A stretch of 15,710 nt of DNA from CAYQEC01 sp964569015 (GCA_964569015.1 CAZMSN010000043.1:1-15710); one strand, 5' to 3'; shown: positions 1 to 6,793, numbered from the stretch's first letter. A program made the numbers and translations. The notes: a model not told the origin generated them from the sequence alone.

Positions 1-771
1 GAGATCGCCGACCTGAAGATCCGGCTCGCTTCCGGGGAAGGGGACGTCGAGGCGATGACGGCCGAGCTGGCGGACAAGGAGCAGATCCGGGAGCGGGTCG
101 AGGACTTGCGGGAGGCGAATCCGATGCTCGGTCTGCGCGGGGTGCGCCTGGGAATCATGATTCCCGAGCTGCCGAGGATGCAGGTGCGTGCCATCTTCGA
201 GGCGGCCTGTGCCGCCCAGAAGGAGGGTGTCACGGTGATCCCCGAGGTGATGATCCCGCTCACGAGCCACGTCAATGAGCTGCGAAGGCTCAAGGCCATC
301 CTCACCGAGGAGGCCGAGTCGGTGATGGCCGAGCAGGGCGTGCAGGTGAAGTACATGATGGGCACGATGGTGGAGACACCGCGGGCGGCGCTCACGGGCG
401 CTCGAATGGCCGAGGAGGCCGAGTTCTTCTCGTTCGGAACCAACGACCTGACCCAGACGACGTTCGGCATCAGCCGCGACGACGCCGAGGCCGGTTTCCT
501 CATGGAGTACATCGAGCAGGGAATCCTGCCGGAGAACCCGTTCGCCTCGATCGACGCCGACGGGGTCGGGCGGCTCATCAAGCTGGCGGTCAAGGAGGGT
601 CGCGAGACCCGAGCGGACCTCGAGGTCGGGATCTGCGGTGAGCACGGTGGGGATCCGACGTCGATCACGCTGTGCCACGGCTACGGCCTCGACTACGTGA
701 GCTGCTCGCCGTTCCGGGTGCCGGTGGCGCGGCTGGCAGCGGCCCAGGCTGCGTTGGCGGAAGCGAACTGA
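1..771 (+). CDS. ppdK: Pyruvate, phosphate dikinase, C-terminal part (5' end outside window)
   Basis: This is the last 256 residues of pyruvate, phosphate dikinase. The enzyme interconverts pyruvate, ATP and phosphate with PEP, AMP and pyrophosphate in the cytoplasm. The reading frame is open from base 1, so the start lies upstream and the full protein would be near 870-900 residues. What is visible is the PEP/pyruvate-binding TIM barrel. It shows NPMLGLRGVRLG, the MVETPRAAL strand, FGTNDLTQTTFG, and near the end GICGEHGGDP, which carries the catalytic cysteine of the family, followed by YVSCSPFRVPVARLAAAQAAL. These motifs match PPDK better than PEP synthase or PTS enzyme I, which share the fold. 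No truncation is seen at the C-terminus. It meets the 796-1500 gene tail to tail, with a strong hairpin between them. Confidence 0.96.
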   Translation, partial: EIADLKIRLASGEGDVEAMTAELADKEQIRERVEDLREANPMLGLRGVRLGIMIPELPRMQVRAIFEAACAAQKEGVTVIPEVMIPLTSHVNELRRLKAILTEEAESVMAEQGVQVKYMMGTMVETPRAALTGARMAEEAEFFSFGTNDLTQTTFGISRDDAEAGFLMEYIEQGILPENPFASIDADGVGRLIKLAVKEGRETRADLEVGICGEHGGDPTSITLCHGYGLDYVSCSPFRVPVARLAAAQAALAEAN

Positions 772-789
772 CGCGACGGACGGCGGCGC

Positions 790-819
790 GGAGCCTCAGC
801 CCATCGAGGCTGCGGCTCC
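790..819. terminator. Hairpin between convergent genes, likely bidirectional terminator
   Basis: GGAGCC (790-795) pairs with GGCTCC (814-819), and CAGCC (797-801) with GGCTG (808-812). A single T/C mismatch separates the two stem parts and the loop is CATCGA. The hairpin starts 18 bases after the ppdK stop and overlaps the last codons of the opposing gene. There is no T-run on either side, which is common for terminators in high-GC actinobacteria. Function is inferred from position and stem strength. Confidence 0.5.
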
Positions 820-1500
820 GGCCGGTGTCCCGTTGTACACGACGGCCGTATACGCGTCGATGTAGCGATGTCTGTTCGCCTCGGAGTCCTCGGCGACGAG
901 TTCGACCGCGGCTGCTCGCAGGTCGAGGTCGTGGCAGACCGACTGGGGCAGGTACTCGGCCGCGGTGCGCCAGGCCCCCGGGTTGCGGCGCTCGTCCCAA
1001 TCGAGGTACATGGCGAAGGCCGCTGCGACCACTTCGCGCGAGAGATACGAGCTGGTGACACGGGTCGGGAGGCTGCTGAAGAGATCGACGCCGTAGGTGA
1101 GGCCGTTGTCGGCTCCGAGGTCGATGAAGAACGCCTCGGCGATCTCGACGGAGAAGGGCTTCAGGGCGGCGATGGCTTCCCATTCCTGGTTCACGGCTTC
1201 GTCGGGCGACATGGCGACGTAGGTGCGATCCTCGAAGGGGATCAGGTCGAGTGAATTAGTCCACGGGTGGGCGTCGTCTTCGACCCATTCGAAGATGGCG
1301 AGAGGCGACGCGTCTACCGCCTTGTTGATGACGCGGTATGCCTCGGCTCCGTCGTGGATCCCGAAGAGATCACTGGCGAGGAGCCCCAGGTCGAAGGGGA
1401 CGCGGGTGATGAGAACACTGCCGTTGCGGTGTGTGAATCTCTCCCTAGTGAATTCTTCGGCCAGATCGGCGGCCATCAACGACAGATCGAGACCGTCCAC
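796..1500 (-). CDS. Hypothetical protein, 234 aa, acidic and soluble
   Basis: I do not recognise this protein. It is 234 residues, acidic, with no signal peptide and no membrane helix. The first half looks mixed alpha/beta (for example SVLITRVPFDLG and RTYVAMSPDEAVNQEW); the second half is mostly helical, with an aromatic-rich stretch around YLDWDERRNPGAW. No cysteine pairs or nucleotide-binding loops are visible. The GTG start at 1500 is preferred because a strong ribosome site (GGAGAGG) lies five bases upstream. An in-frame ATG eight codons later (1476) is the alternative. It follows the DUF5668-type membrane protein gene on the same strand, with a 197-bp structured gap, and converges with ppdK. 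Codon use looks like that of its neighbours. Confidence 0.8.
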   Translation of the reverse strand: MDGLDLSLMAADLAEEFTRERFTHRNGSVLITRVPFDLGLLASDLFGIHDGAEAYRVINKAVDASPLAIFEWVEDDAHPWTNSLDLIPFEDRTYVAMSPDEAVNQEWEAIAALKPFSVEIAEAFFIDLGADNGLTYGVDLFSSLPTRVTSSYLSREVVAAAFAMYLDWDERRNPGAWRTAAEYLPQSVCHDLDLRAAAVELVAEDSEANRHRYIDAYTAVVYNGTPAGAAASMG

Positions 1501-1697
1501 GTCATCCTCTCCAGCACGACTGTCCCCTTGTCATCGGAGCGCCTCCCGCGGGAGCTTTAGCGCCTTTGCTCGGCAGCTCCGGCGGAGTCTGCAGTCTGCC
1601 CCAGTGGCGGGGGTGCAGCGCCGCATGATTGTCGGATGGTCGCTGTATGTGCCAATTGTGCACGGCATCGGCGGTGGTGTGAAGTGTCTTGAGGTCG
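1501..1697 (-). promoter_or_regulatory. Structured intergenic leader upstream of the 234-aa gene
   Basis: This 197-bp gap lies between two minus-strand genes. It holds a perfect 12-bp palindrome CTCCCGCGGGAG (1543-1554). It also holds a second, mutually exclusive stem in which GGAGCT (1551-1556) pairs with AGCTCC (1575-1580). The heptamer AGCGCCT occurs twice (1538-1544 and 1559-1565). Around 1647-1661 the sequence GTGCCAATTGTGCAC is a near-palindrome with one extra base. The overlapping stems could form a terminator or attenuator, but they match no riboswitch class I can name. A minus-strand promoter may lie near TTGGCA (complement of about 1650-1655), with low certainty. Confidence 0.3.
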
Positions 1698-2237
1698 TCA
1701 CCGGCGGCGGACGATGAGCGCGAGACCGGCCGCGATGAGGGCTCCGGCAACGACGGCACTGCCCCACCGGCCGAAGTCGTGGCCCGAGATGCCGATCAGG
1801 AGTTCGAAGAAGGCGAAGCCCGCCACGAAGAGGACGAGGCCGACGGTGAGCGTGATGCGGCCACCGAGCTTCATCTCATCGTCACCGACGCGGTGCCCCA
1901 CGGCGAGTAGCGCCACGCCGGGCCCGGCAGGGGCGACCAGGGCCCAGGCGTATGCCCAGCTCTCGTAGTGGTCGGCGATGCCCTGGTAGAGGAGGAGGAG
2001 CCCGGTGATGAGCACGATGGCTCCCGGGATGGCGAGCCCGGCACCGCTCGGTTTGCCGGAGGTCACGCCCATGATGAAGGCGGCGAGGCCCGGCACGATG
2101 AGGATGAACGGCCAGTAGTCGTCCCAGAGGTCGAGGTTGAACACCTGACTCAGCAGCCAGAATCCGCCGATCAGGATCAGCGTGGTGCCGATGATGCCCG
2201 ACCCGGCTCGGACCGGCGTGCTGTCCTGATCGGTCAT
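1698..2237 (-). CDS. Six-helix integral membrane protein, DUF5668/LiaF-TM-like
   Basis: This is a 179-residue membrane protein with about six predicted helices, at roughly residues 14-32, 41-58, 68-86, 95-114, 128-149 and 158-176. The N-terminal pair has the form GIIGTTLILIGGFWLLSQV, then LDLWDDYWPFILIVPG. The helix, the short D/W-rich loop and the W-P-hydrophobic helix resemble the DUF5668 (LiaI/LiaF-type transmembrane) unit found in envelope-stress and unknown membrane proteins. The protein ends in the basic RRR, consistent with a cytoplasmic C-terminus. The ATG at 2237 is supported by GGAGAGG just upstream. There are no catalytic motifs. A role in envelope sensing would be a guess from the family; the substrate or partner is unknown. 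Confidence 0.8.
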   Translation of the reverse strand: MTDQDSTPVRAGSGIIGTTLILIGGFWLLSQVFNLDLWDDYWPFILIVPGLAAFIMGVTSGKPSGAGLAIPGAIVLITGLLLLYQGIADHYESWAYAWALVAPAGPGVALLAVGHRVGDDEMKLGGRITLTVGLVLFVAGFAFFELLIGISGHDFGRWGSAVVAGALIAAGLALIVRRR

Positions 2238-2295
2238 GGTCCTCTCCTCTCGTGGTGGAGACTAGACGGCGTGAGGTGGCGGTCCCGCCTCGACT

Positions 2296-2332
2296 CTCTC
2301 CTCACCCTCGCTCTCGGGGGAGGGTCGGAGAG
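2296..2332. repeat. Imperfect inverted repeat, REP-like hairpin
   Basis: CTCTCC (2296-2301) pairs with GGAGAG (2327-2332), and ACCCTC (2304-2309) with GAGGGT (2320-2325). The bulges are TC on one arm and C on the other, and the loop is about 10 bases. The arms are strongly pyrimidine/purine biased. It could be a terminator or a dispersed palindromic element. Only one copy is seen in the window. Confidence 0.45.
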
Positions 2333-2421
2333 GGAGCCGAAGGCGGTCGATCCGGGGTGGGTGCTTCTCGGCGACTGCGACCACGCACCCTCTTGGGCTC
2401 GACCGCCGCGTGCGATGATGC

Positions 2422-2457
2422 CTCGCCGGTCCTCCTTCATGCCAGGGGTGACGAGAG
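2422..2457 (-). repeat. 36-bp dispersed repeat, copy A
   Basis: This 36-base segment matches 12142-12177 in the same orientation without gaps, at 29 of 36 positions by hand count. It begins CTCGCCG and ends GACGAGAG on the plus strand, giving short inverted CTCG/CGAG ends. Read on the minus strand it could encode LVTPGMKEDRR, parallel to LVPPGTKGDRR in copy B. It is placed on the minus strand to match copy B's reading direction. Similarity fades quickly outside the 36 bases. Confidence 0.6.
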
Positions 2458-2530
2458 AGGCGTGGCTGGCTGCGCTCACGTTCTCCCGCTCGACAGGGGA
2501 GGACGGCAGTGGGCGCGAGGGCGTCGACTC

Positions 2531-2539
2531 TGGCATGAT
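2531..2539 (+). promoter_or_regulatory. Extended -10 promoter, probably giving leaderless mRNA
   Basis: TGG followed by CATGAT (2534-2539) fits an extended -10 element. Exactly six bases separate it from the ATG at 2546, so transcription would begin at or next to the start codon. No Shine-Dalgarno sequence precedes that ATG. No clear -35 is seen. Confidence 0.45.
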
Positions 2540-2545
2540 CTGCCG

Positions 2546-2746
2546 ATGGGTGAGCCGCGCATCTTGGCCGTGACACACGGTGGCGGGCGTTGCCCCTACT
2601 GCGGGGCAAAGGGGCACCGGCCTTGCGGAACGTCGCAGTCGTCGGTGCTGCTGGCATGGCTTTCGGATGAGAAGCGTGCCACTCGCCGTATGAGGGTGTG
2701 CGACAACGGACACGAATGGGTCTCCGGCGCGACGTACCGTCTTTAG
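2546..2746 (+). CDS. Small zinc-ribbon-like protein, 66 aa
   Basis: This is a 66-residue protein with a CPYC pair at residues 16-19, a further Cys at 27, and Cys52-Asp-Asn-Gly-His56 after a basic helix (DEKRATRRMRV). A CxxC knuckle followed about 33 residues later by CxNGH is a plausible single zinc site of zinc-ribbon type. The RRMRVC part recalls the ribbons of NrdR and Ogr-type regulators. That resemblance is short and does not assign a family. No ribosome site precedes the ATG; a -10 element six bases upstream suggests leaderless translation. The stop (TAG) is in the same frame as the next gene, and no other stop lies between them. Co-transcription with that gene is likely. Confidence 0.6.
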   Translation: MGEPRILAVTHGGGRCPYCGAKGHRPCGTSQSSVLLAWLSDEKRATRRMRVCDNGHEWVSGATYRL

Positions 2747-2797
2747 AGATCACGGCTCTGGAATCTCCCCGGCCGCTCCCTGAGATCCCTGCTGGGG

Positions 2798-3487
2798 TTG
2801 CGGTGGGCCGAACCGGCTCGGTGGATCTACGTTGCAGCCGCGGTCCTCGGTGTTCTGGCTGGGATCGTGGCCCAATGGCAGCTCGGTTGGCCATGGTGGA
2901 CGCTCGCCATCGGGATTCCGCTCTTGGTGTGGTGTGCGTTTCTGGCAACGGCCCTCCCGAAGCTTCGTCTGTGGGGATGGGGAGTGACGGCCGCCGAGGT
3001 GTCCGGTGGCGACGTCCTCCGGGCCCGGCACGACCGCCTCGCCTCGTTCGTGGCCGACGGTCGGGCCGTCGCGTACGGGCTCGCTCCTGAGTTGGGGGGC
3101 CGCAGATTCGTGTGTGGATTCGGCTCAGACCGGCACGGTGTCACCTCGTTGCGGCTCTGGCATGGAGATCCCATCGACGGACCGCACATCGAGGTCGGGT
3201 TCATCGCGGGCTCTCATACCGCACGAGAGTCGGTGGGGATGCAGCACATCGAGTCCGACCTCATCGAGAGCGTTCGCGACCCGGCGACTCTGGCGGCTGA
3301 GTGGAAGCCCCGCTCGATCCTGGTCGATGGTGCCCCAGTCGAGTTCCGGTGCCTGTGCGGCGACCGGCGCTGGATCGCCCATGCCGTCGTGGCCGGTGGC
3401 CAGCTGACTCTGAACGTGTTCGACTTATCGCCGACCGCCGTCTCGCTCGTGCGCCTCGATGACTTGAGCTCGTATCTCGTCGATTGA
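2798..3487 (+). CDS. Two-helix membrane protein with soluble C-terminal domain
   Basis: I do not recognise this 229-residue protein. Two hydrophobic helices (about 9-27 and 33-53) form an N-terminal membrane hairpin. A soluble domain of about 170 residues follows, mixed alpha/beta, with a CLC pair in FRCLCGDRRWIAHA near residue 190. The best start in frame is TTG at 2798, preceded by GGGG. The only later in-frame candidate, a GTG near 2864, would remove the first helix. The frame is open back to the stop of the 66-residue zinc-ribbon gene, so the two could be translationally coupled or the remains of one fused gene. It converges with 3504-5402, 16 bases apart. Cellular role is unknown. Confidence 0.75.
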   Translation: MRWAEPARWIYVAAAVLGVLAGIVAQWQLGWPWWTLAIGIPLLVWCAFLATALPKLRLWGWGVTAAEVSGGDVLRARHDRLASFVADGRAVAYGLAPELGGRRFVCGFGSDRHGVTSLRLWHGDPIDGPHIEVGFIAGSHTARESVGMQHIESDLIESVRDPATLAAEWKPRSILVDGAPVEFRCLCGDRRWIAHAVVAGGQLTLNVFDLSPTAVSLVRLDDLSSYLVD

Positions 3488-3489
3488 CC

Positions 3490-3521
3490 GGCGCCGTCGC
3501 GGTTCAGTCCGGCATGGCGCC
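3490..3521. terminator. Weak inverted repeat at convergent junction
   Basis: GGCGCC at 3490-3495 can pair with GGCGCC at 3516-3521 across a 20-base loop, exactly between and over the ends of two converging genes. The stem is short and there is no T-run, so a terminator role is only suggested by position. Confidence 0.25.
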
Positions 3522-5402
3522 TTCCAGCTCGTCGGCCTGGGACATCTGGCCGATGGCCAGCCCGGCCAGTCGCTCCAGCTCGAGGAGCCGATCCGCGGGG
3601 AGCCGCTTCATCCAGTCGTTCCAGAGCTCGAGGACCCGTTCTTGCTCCGGGCTGTGAGGGCCCTCGCTGAGATCGGGCAGCAGGAGGCGCTCGGCGGTGT
3701 CGGTCGGCGGCGGGGTGTCGCCGAACCAATCGGGCTCGGTATTCCAGATGCCCGCAACCGACAGTACGAGCCAGAATGCCTTCTCGTATTCGTCGGCGCG
3801 GTCGAGGGAACGAGCGAGAGCCTTCTGTTCGGTGTCGGAGGGGAAGAGCCGCTCGCTGAAGCGATCGGTACCGGTCCCGGAAGCCGTTCCGGTGAGGAAC
3901 GTCACCCACAGTGGTGCGTTCGCAGGAGTGCCCAGCGTCAGGGCGCCGGCGACCATTGAGATCACCGTCCGTATGAGCCCGTTTCTGGAATCGGCCGCCC
4001 GTCCCTGCTCGATCTCGATGCGACTCCGGATCTCGACGACTCGGCCGAGAAGCCCTGCCAACTCATCGAGTATGAGTACCTGGTCGTGGGCCGTCCTCAT
4101 CGTCACCTCGGCGGTGATCCAGGTCGAAACGATGTCGAGGAGCGCGGCGGCGGCGGCGTCGGAGGCGAGGACGTGATAGAGGAAGTCGCGCAGCTCCGCT
4201 TCGTCCAGGTACAGGCCCGGATCGCGCGGGACGTCCTGGAGCAATCGGGGCGCTGTCCCGAGAAGAGGCCGGGCGTAGGCGTCGCCATCCCATGCGTAGC
4301 CACTGGGAATGACGGAGGCAAGGCTGGTGCGCATCATGGCGGTGGATCCGATCGCCACGCCGTCGGGAAGGGGCAAGTCGTGGCGCGATATGGCGCCCAC
4401 GACAGCCTCGATGGCGCGACGGGCAGACGTTGCCGATGCTGTCACGGCCCAGGGCCCGGAGGGATCGGCGGCGGTTCCGAGTTCGGCGAGGACCCGTCCT
4501 GCCGCCGTCCCGTTGTCATCGAACGGCGTCGCAGGGAACAGCAGCGCCGCGAGCATGCCACGATCGGCGAGGCGTTCCACCAGGGCAGCAGAGCATGCGG
4601 TGTCCCCGGCGATGGAGTCGAGAACGATGAGCCGTCTATCTGCGATGCCCGGTGTCCCGGGCGAATCGAACGCCCGGGTGACGGGGAGGGGCATGGGGAG
4701 GAAGTGCTCGCCGTAGGGTTCGAGCAGCAGCACGGCCATCTCCAGCCTGAACTCCTCGGAGAAGTCGCCGAATCTCAGCAGCTCGACGGGGTGGTACAGA
4801 GAGAGGCTTTCCTGCCAGGCGGCCACCAGCTCGGCCGCGCCGAACCCGAGGTAGCCGTCTCCGGTGGCCTCTGCGAGGGCAACGGCGAGGGACTCCAGGA
4901 GCCTGCGTGCCGTTTCGGGATCGTCGCCAAAGGCCTCCGCGATCACAGAGGGAATCGCGGCGGTACCCGCCGGGCCGAGGACGGCGAACAGGCTCCGGGC
5001 GAGACCTGAGGAGGGGTGGGCGTCGAGGAACCGGACGATCGCGATCAGGACCTCAGGGTCACGGCGACATGTGTCGAGGATGGCCGCGCCGGCCCCGGAA
5101 TCGGAAGAGGGTACCCAGTGGGAGGTGCCGGGATCGAGTTCCAGATCGAGGTCGAGCCAGCCGAGGTGCAAGTTGAGATGCATGGAGCCGTCGGCCCCAT
5201 CGAGAGAGGTGGCGCGTCGGTCCAGCTCGTCTGCCTCCCCGTCGGCCCACACCGCCGTTGTGTCGAGCTGTCGGTAGGCGGTGTGCCAGCGGCCGGCGGA
5301 CTGCATCGCGGTTGTGATGAGACGACGCCGGTGACGGAGGTCTCCGGCGAGGCGGCGAAGACGCTGCGCGGTGTCTCGCATAGCGTCGGTGTCCCAGTCC
5401 AC
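3504..5402 (-). CDS. 632-aa protein with WXG100-like N-terminus, DUF6571-like
   Basis: The N-terminal ~70 residues form a helix-turn-helix coil with a Trp at residue 39 (QSAGRWHTAYRQL), in the manner of WXG100/ESX proteins. The large middle region is helical and contains LARSLFAVLGPAGTAAIPSVI, a style seen in actinobacterial DUF6571 proteins; I hold that family call only moderately. Residues about 476-508 are hydrophobic (TVISMVAGALTLG, then APLWVTFLTG) and could insert in a membrane. The C-terminus is acidic and helical. There is no cleavable signal peptide, as expected for type VII substrates. The GTG at 5402 has GGGGAG five bases upstream. It is divergent from the 86-residue WXG-like gene and shares a promoter palindrome with it. 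No type VII secretion machinery lies in the window, so secretion is inference. Confidence 0.75.
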   Translation of the reverse strand: MDWDTDAMRDTAQRLRRLAGDLRHRRRLITTAMQSAGRWHTAYRQLDTTAVWADGEADELDRRATSLDGADGSMHLNLHLGWLDLDLELDPGTSHWVPSSDSGAGAAILDTCRRDPEVLIAIVRFLDAHPSSGLARSLFAVLGPAGTAAIPSVIAEAFGDDPETARRLLESLAVALAEATGDGYLGFGAAELVAAWQESLSLYHPVELLRFGDFSEEFRLEMAVLLLEPYGEHFLPMPLPVTRAFDSPGTPGIADRRLIVLDSIAGDTACSAALVERLADRGMLAALLFPATPFDDNGTAAGRVLAELGTAADPSGPWAVTASATSARRAIEAVVGAISRHDLPLPDGVAIGSTAMMRTSLASVIPSGYAWDGDAYARPLLGTAPRLLQDVPRDPGLYLDEAELRDFLYHVLASDAAAAALLDIVSTWITAEVTMRTAHDQVLILDELAGLLGRVVEIRSRIEIEQGRAADSRNGLIRTVISMVAGALTLGTPANAPLWVTFLTGTASGTGTDRFSERLFPSDTEQKALARSLDRADEYEKAFWLVLSVAGIWNTEPDWFGDTPPPTDTAERLLLPDLSEGPHSPEQERVLELWNDWMKRLPADRLLELERLAGLAIGQMSQADELEGAMPD

Positions 5403-5418
5403 GATGACTCCCCATATG

Positions 5419-5431
5419 TCGTATGATACGA
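5419..5431. promoter_or_regulatory. Palindromic bidirectional promoter with overlapping -10 elements
   Basis: The 13-base palindrome TCGTATGATACGA sits in an AT-rich island between two divergent genes. It holds TATGAT on the plus strand (5422-5427) and TATCAT on the minus strand (complement of 5423-5428), offset by one base. The plus-strand gene starts at 5477 and the minus-strand gene at 5402. Expected starts of transcription would leave leaders of about 43 and 14 bases, each with a ribosome site. The same palindrome could also bind a dimeric regulator. Confidence 0.5.
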
Positions 5432-5476
5432 TACCACATCGTCATGTAGCGTCCAGAAACGGAAGAGAGGAATTGC

Positions 5477-5737
5477 GTGACGAGCTGCCAGGACCTCGGC
5501 CGCCTGATCGCGGGCCAAGCTGCGCACCTGGAGGCGGGAGAGGTCGCGGAGTTGCGTCGGCTGGTCGACCGAGTGAGAGACGTGTGGCGCAGCCCGGACG
5601 GCGACAGGCTGGCGGCGGCTCTGGTCGGGAGCGCCGCCCGGCTCGGGAGCGCCGCCCGGGCTCTCCGGAGCTTCGGCAGGCGAATCGAAGCGGAGGCTGC
5701 GATTGGTGACACCGGGTCCGGAGGGGGAGCGGGCTAG
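5477..5737 (+). CDS. WXG100-like small helical protein, 86 aa
   Basis: This is an 86-residue, Ala/Arg-rich, all-helical protein. Helix one (about 5-35) leads to a turn VWRSPDG with Trp37-Arg-Ser39, then a second long helix (about 43-75) and a flexible Gly-rich tail (GSGGGAG). Length, helical hairpin and central Trp turn fit the WXG100/ESAT-6 superfamily, although the canonical Gly is Ser here. The GTG start at 5477 has GGAAGAGAGG (5461-5470) upstream at good spacing. It is divergent from the 632-residue protein, whose own N-terminus is WXG-like, so the two may heterodimerise as ESX partners do. It is unsigned by any leader peptide. An ordinary coiled-coil protein is the alternative reading. 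Confidence 0.7.
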   Translation: MTSCQDLGRLIAGQAAHLEAGEVAELRRLVDRVRDVWRSPDGDRLAAALVGSAARLGSAARALRSFGRRIEAEAAIGDTGSGGGAG

Positions 5738-5762
5738 CGCGAGCCGGTGCGAGGTGGCGAGA

Positions 5763-6647
5763 TCATCGTTCGATCGGGCGCGGCAGGAGGAGCCGGTAGG
5801 GGCGCCGCCGGACCTTTCGCTGCCATGCCCGGTCGAGGCGGCGCATCTCCTGCATCGCTTCCCACATGAGGGCAGCGGTGCGGTAGTACAGGTCGACGTG
5901 GCGGCTCGTGAACGGCTGGTCGAGTCGCCGATGGGAGGCCGCTACAAACGCCGGGATCCACTCCGCGAGCTGCTCCTTGTGAAGATTCGCCGCAACGTCG
6001 AGGAGGATGCCGCGGGGCCGGTAGAAGTGGCTCAGCACCAGCCGGGGGACGACTGCACGAGCCAGGCTGCGGGTCGCCCACGGGAGCGAGCCGATGAACA
6101 CGCCGATGTCGAGTTGCTCACGGCCGCTGTCGTCGCGTAGCAGCGGTGTGGTCAGATCGATGTAGAGGAGACCGTCATCGTCGACCACCCAATTGGCGAG
6201 CTGCGCGTCGAAGCCGACGCGGGGACCGGCAATCCGCATGACGGCATCGGCGATCTCGTCGGCGAGCTGACGGCCGGTGGCGGCATCACGGGACGCCAAG
6301 TAGGCGGGCGCCACCTGTTGCGGCGCGTAGACCGGCTGGACGGAGTAGGCGATGAGGCCGCCGCCCCGAGACGGCAGTGTCCGCAGCTCTGTCGGGGCGG
6401 GACGGATGCCGGCGGCGGCGATGCGATCCACATACTCCTCGTAGACGCGGCGGTAACGGTCGAAGGAGGCGGCGTGGCGGAACCGGGGGAGGCGCTTGCA
6501 GGCGAAGGAGCCCGCTTCGGTGTCGAGGCGCAACACAGTGGAGATCTCTCCGTAGCCGAGCACCCGCAGGTGGGATTCGTCGCCGGTGCGGAGGGCTCGC
6601 TGCACTTCGTTCTCGAGGGCGGTCAGCTCGTCGGTGGTTGGGCTCAT
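5763..6647 (-). CDS. Kinase-fold protein, DUF6206-like (degenerate APH-type)
   Basis: This 294-residue soluble protein has the layout of an aminoglycoside-phosphotransferase-like kinase. It shows a glycine-containing ATP loop LGYGEISTVLRL (30-41), a candidate ATP Lys51 in FACKRLPRF, and a catalytic-loop equivalent VGFDAQLANWVV with Asp147 and Asn152 in D-x4-N spacing. A metal-binding Asp164 lies in LLYIDLTTPLL. The usual His two residues before the catalytic Asp is Gly here. The overall look is that of the actinobacterial DUF6206 family, recognised from memory. The C-terminal third is helical and ends in a very basic RKVRRRPYRLLLPRPIER. The ATG at 6647 has GGGGG upstream. It converges with the WXG-like 86-residue gene. 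Substrate is unknown; it could be a small-molecule kinase or an inactive pseudokinase. Confidence 0.72.
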   Translation of the reverse strand: MSPTTDELTALENEVQRALRTGDESHLRVLGYGEISTVLRLDTEAGSFACKRLPRFRHAASFDRYRRVYEEYVDRIAAAGIRPAPTELRTLPSRGGGLIAYSVQPVYAPQQVAPAYLASRDAATGRQLADEIADAVMRIAGPRVGFDAQLANWVVDDDGLLYIDLTTPLLRDDSGREQLDIGVFIGSLPWATRSLARAVVPRLVLSHFYRPRGILLDVAANLHKEQLAEWIPAFVAASHRRLDQPFTSRHVDLYYRTAALMWEAMQEMRRLDRAWQRKVRRRPYRLLLPRPIER

Positions 6648-6793
6648 CGTGATGCCCCCAGCCCGGCGGCGGCGAATTGGCTACGTGACGGGTGATCGGC
6701 CCCTTGTCGGCGAGCGTCGTCCATCATCTCTCGTTCGGTTCGGGATCCGTGTGAGTGTAGGAGGCGCGGCGAGGGACGCCGCAGGGCCGGGAG

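Larger units (their letters stand above)
2238..2545. other. 308-bp gene-free stretch with repeats and promoters
   Basis: This is the divergent intergenic region between the DUF5668-type gene and the zinc-ribbon gene. From left to right it holds the minus-strand ribosome site (GGAGAGG) and a possible minus-strand -10 (TAGTCT, complement of 2259-2264). Then come the imperfect inverted repeat 2296-2332, copy A of a 36-bp repeat (2422-2457) and an extended -10 element (2531-2539) for the next gene. An open frame does run through it in frame with 2546. Its Arg/Gly-rich content and lack of a start with a ribosome site argue against coding. Confidence 0.6.

Noticed and set aside
1501..1600. Glycine riboswitch resemblance (ACAAGGGGACAG on the minus strand)
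   Set aside because: The short match is out of register with the stems expected for that class, and the required upstream motif is missing.
2252..2545. Open frame continuous with the zinc-ribbon gene
   Set aside because: It contains the inverted repeat and the 36-bp repeat, is Arg/Gly-rich, and has no ribosome site. A -10 element lies just before the ATG at 2546.
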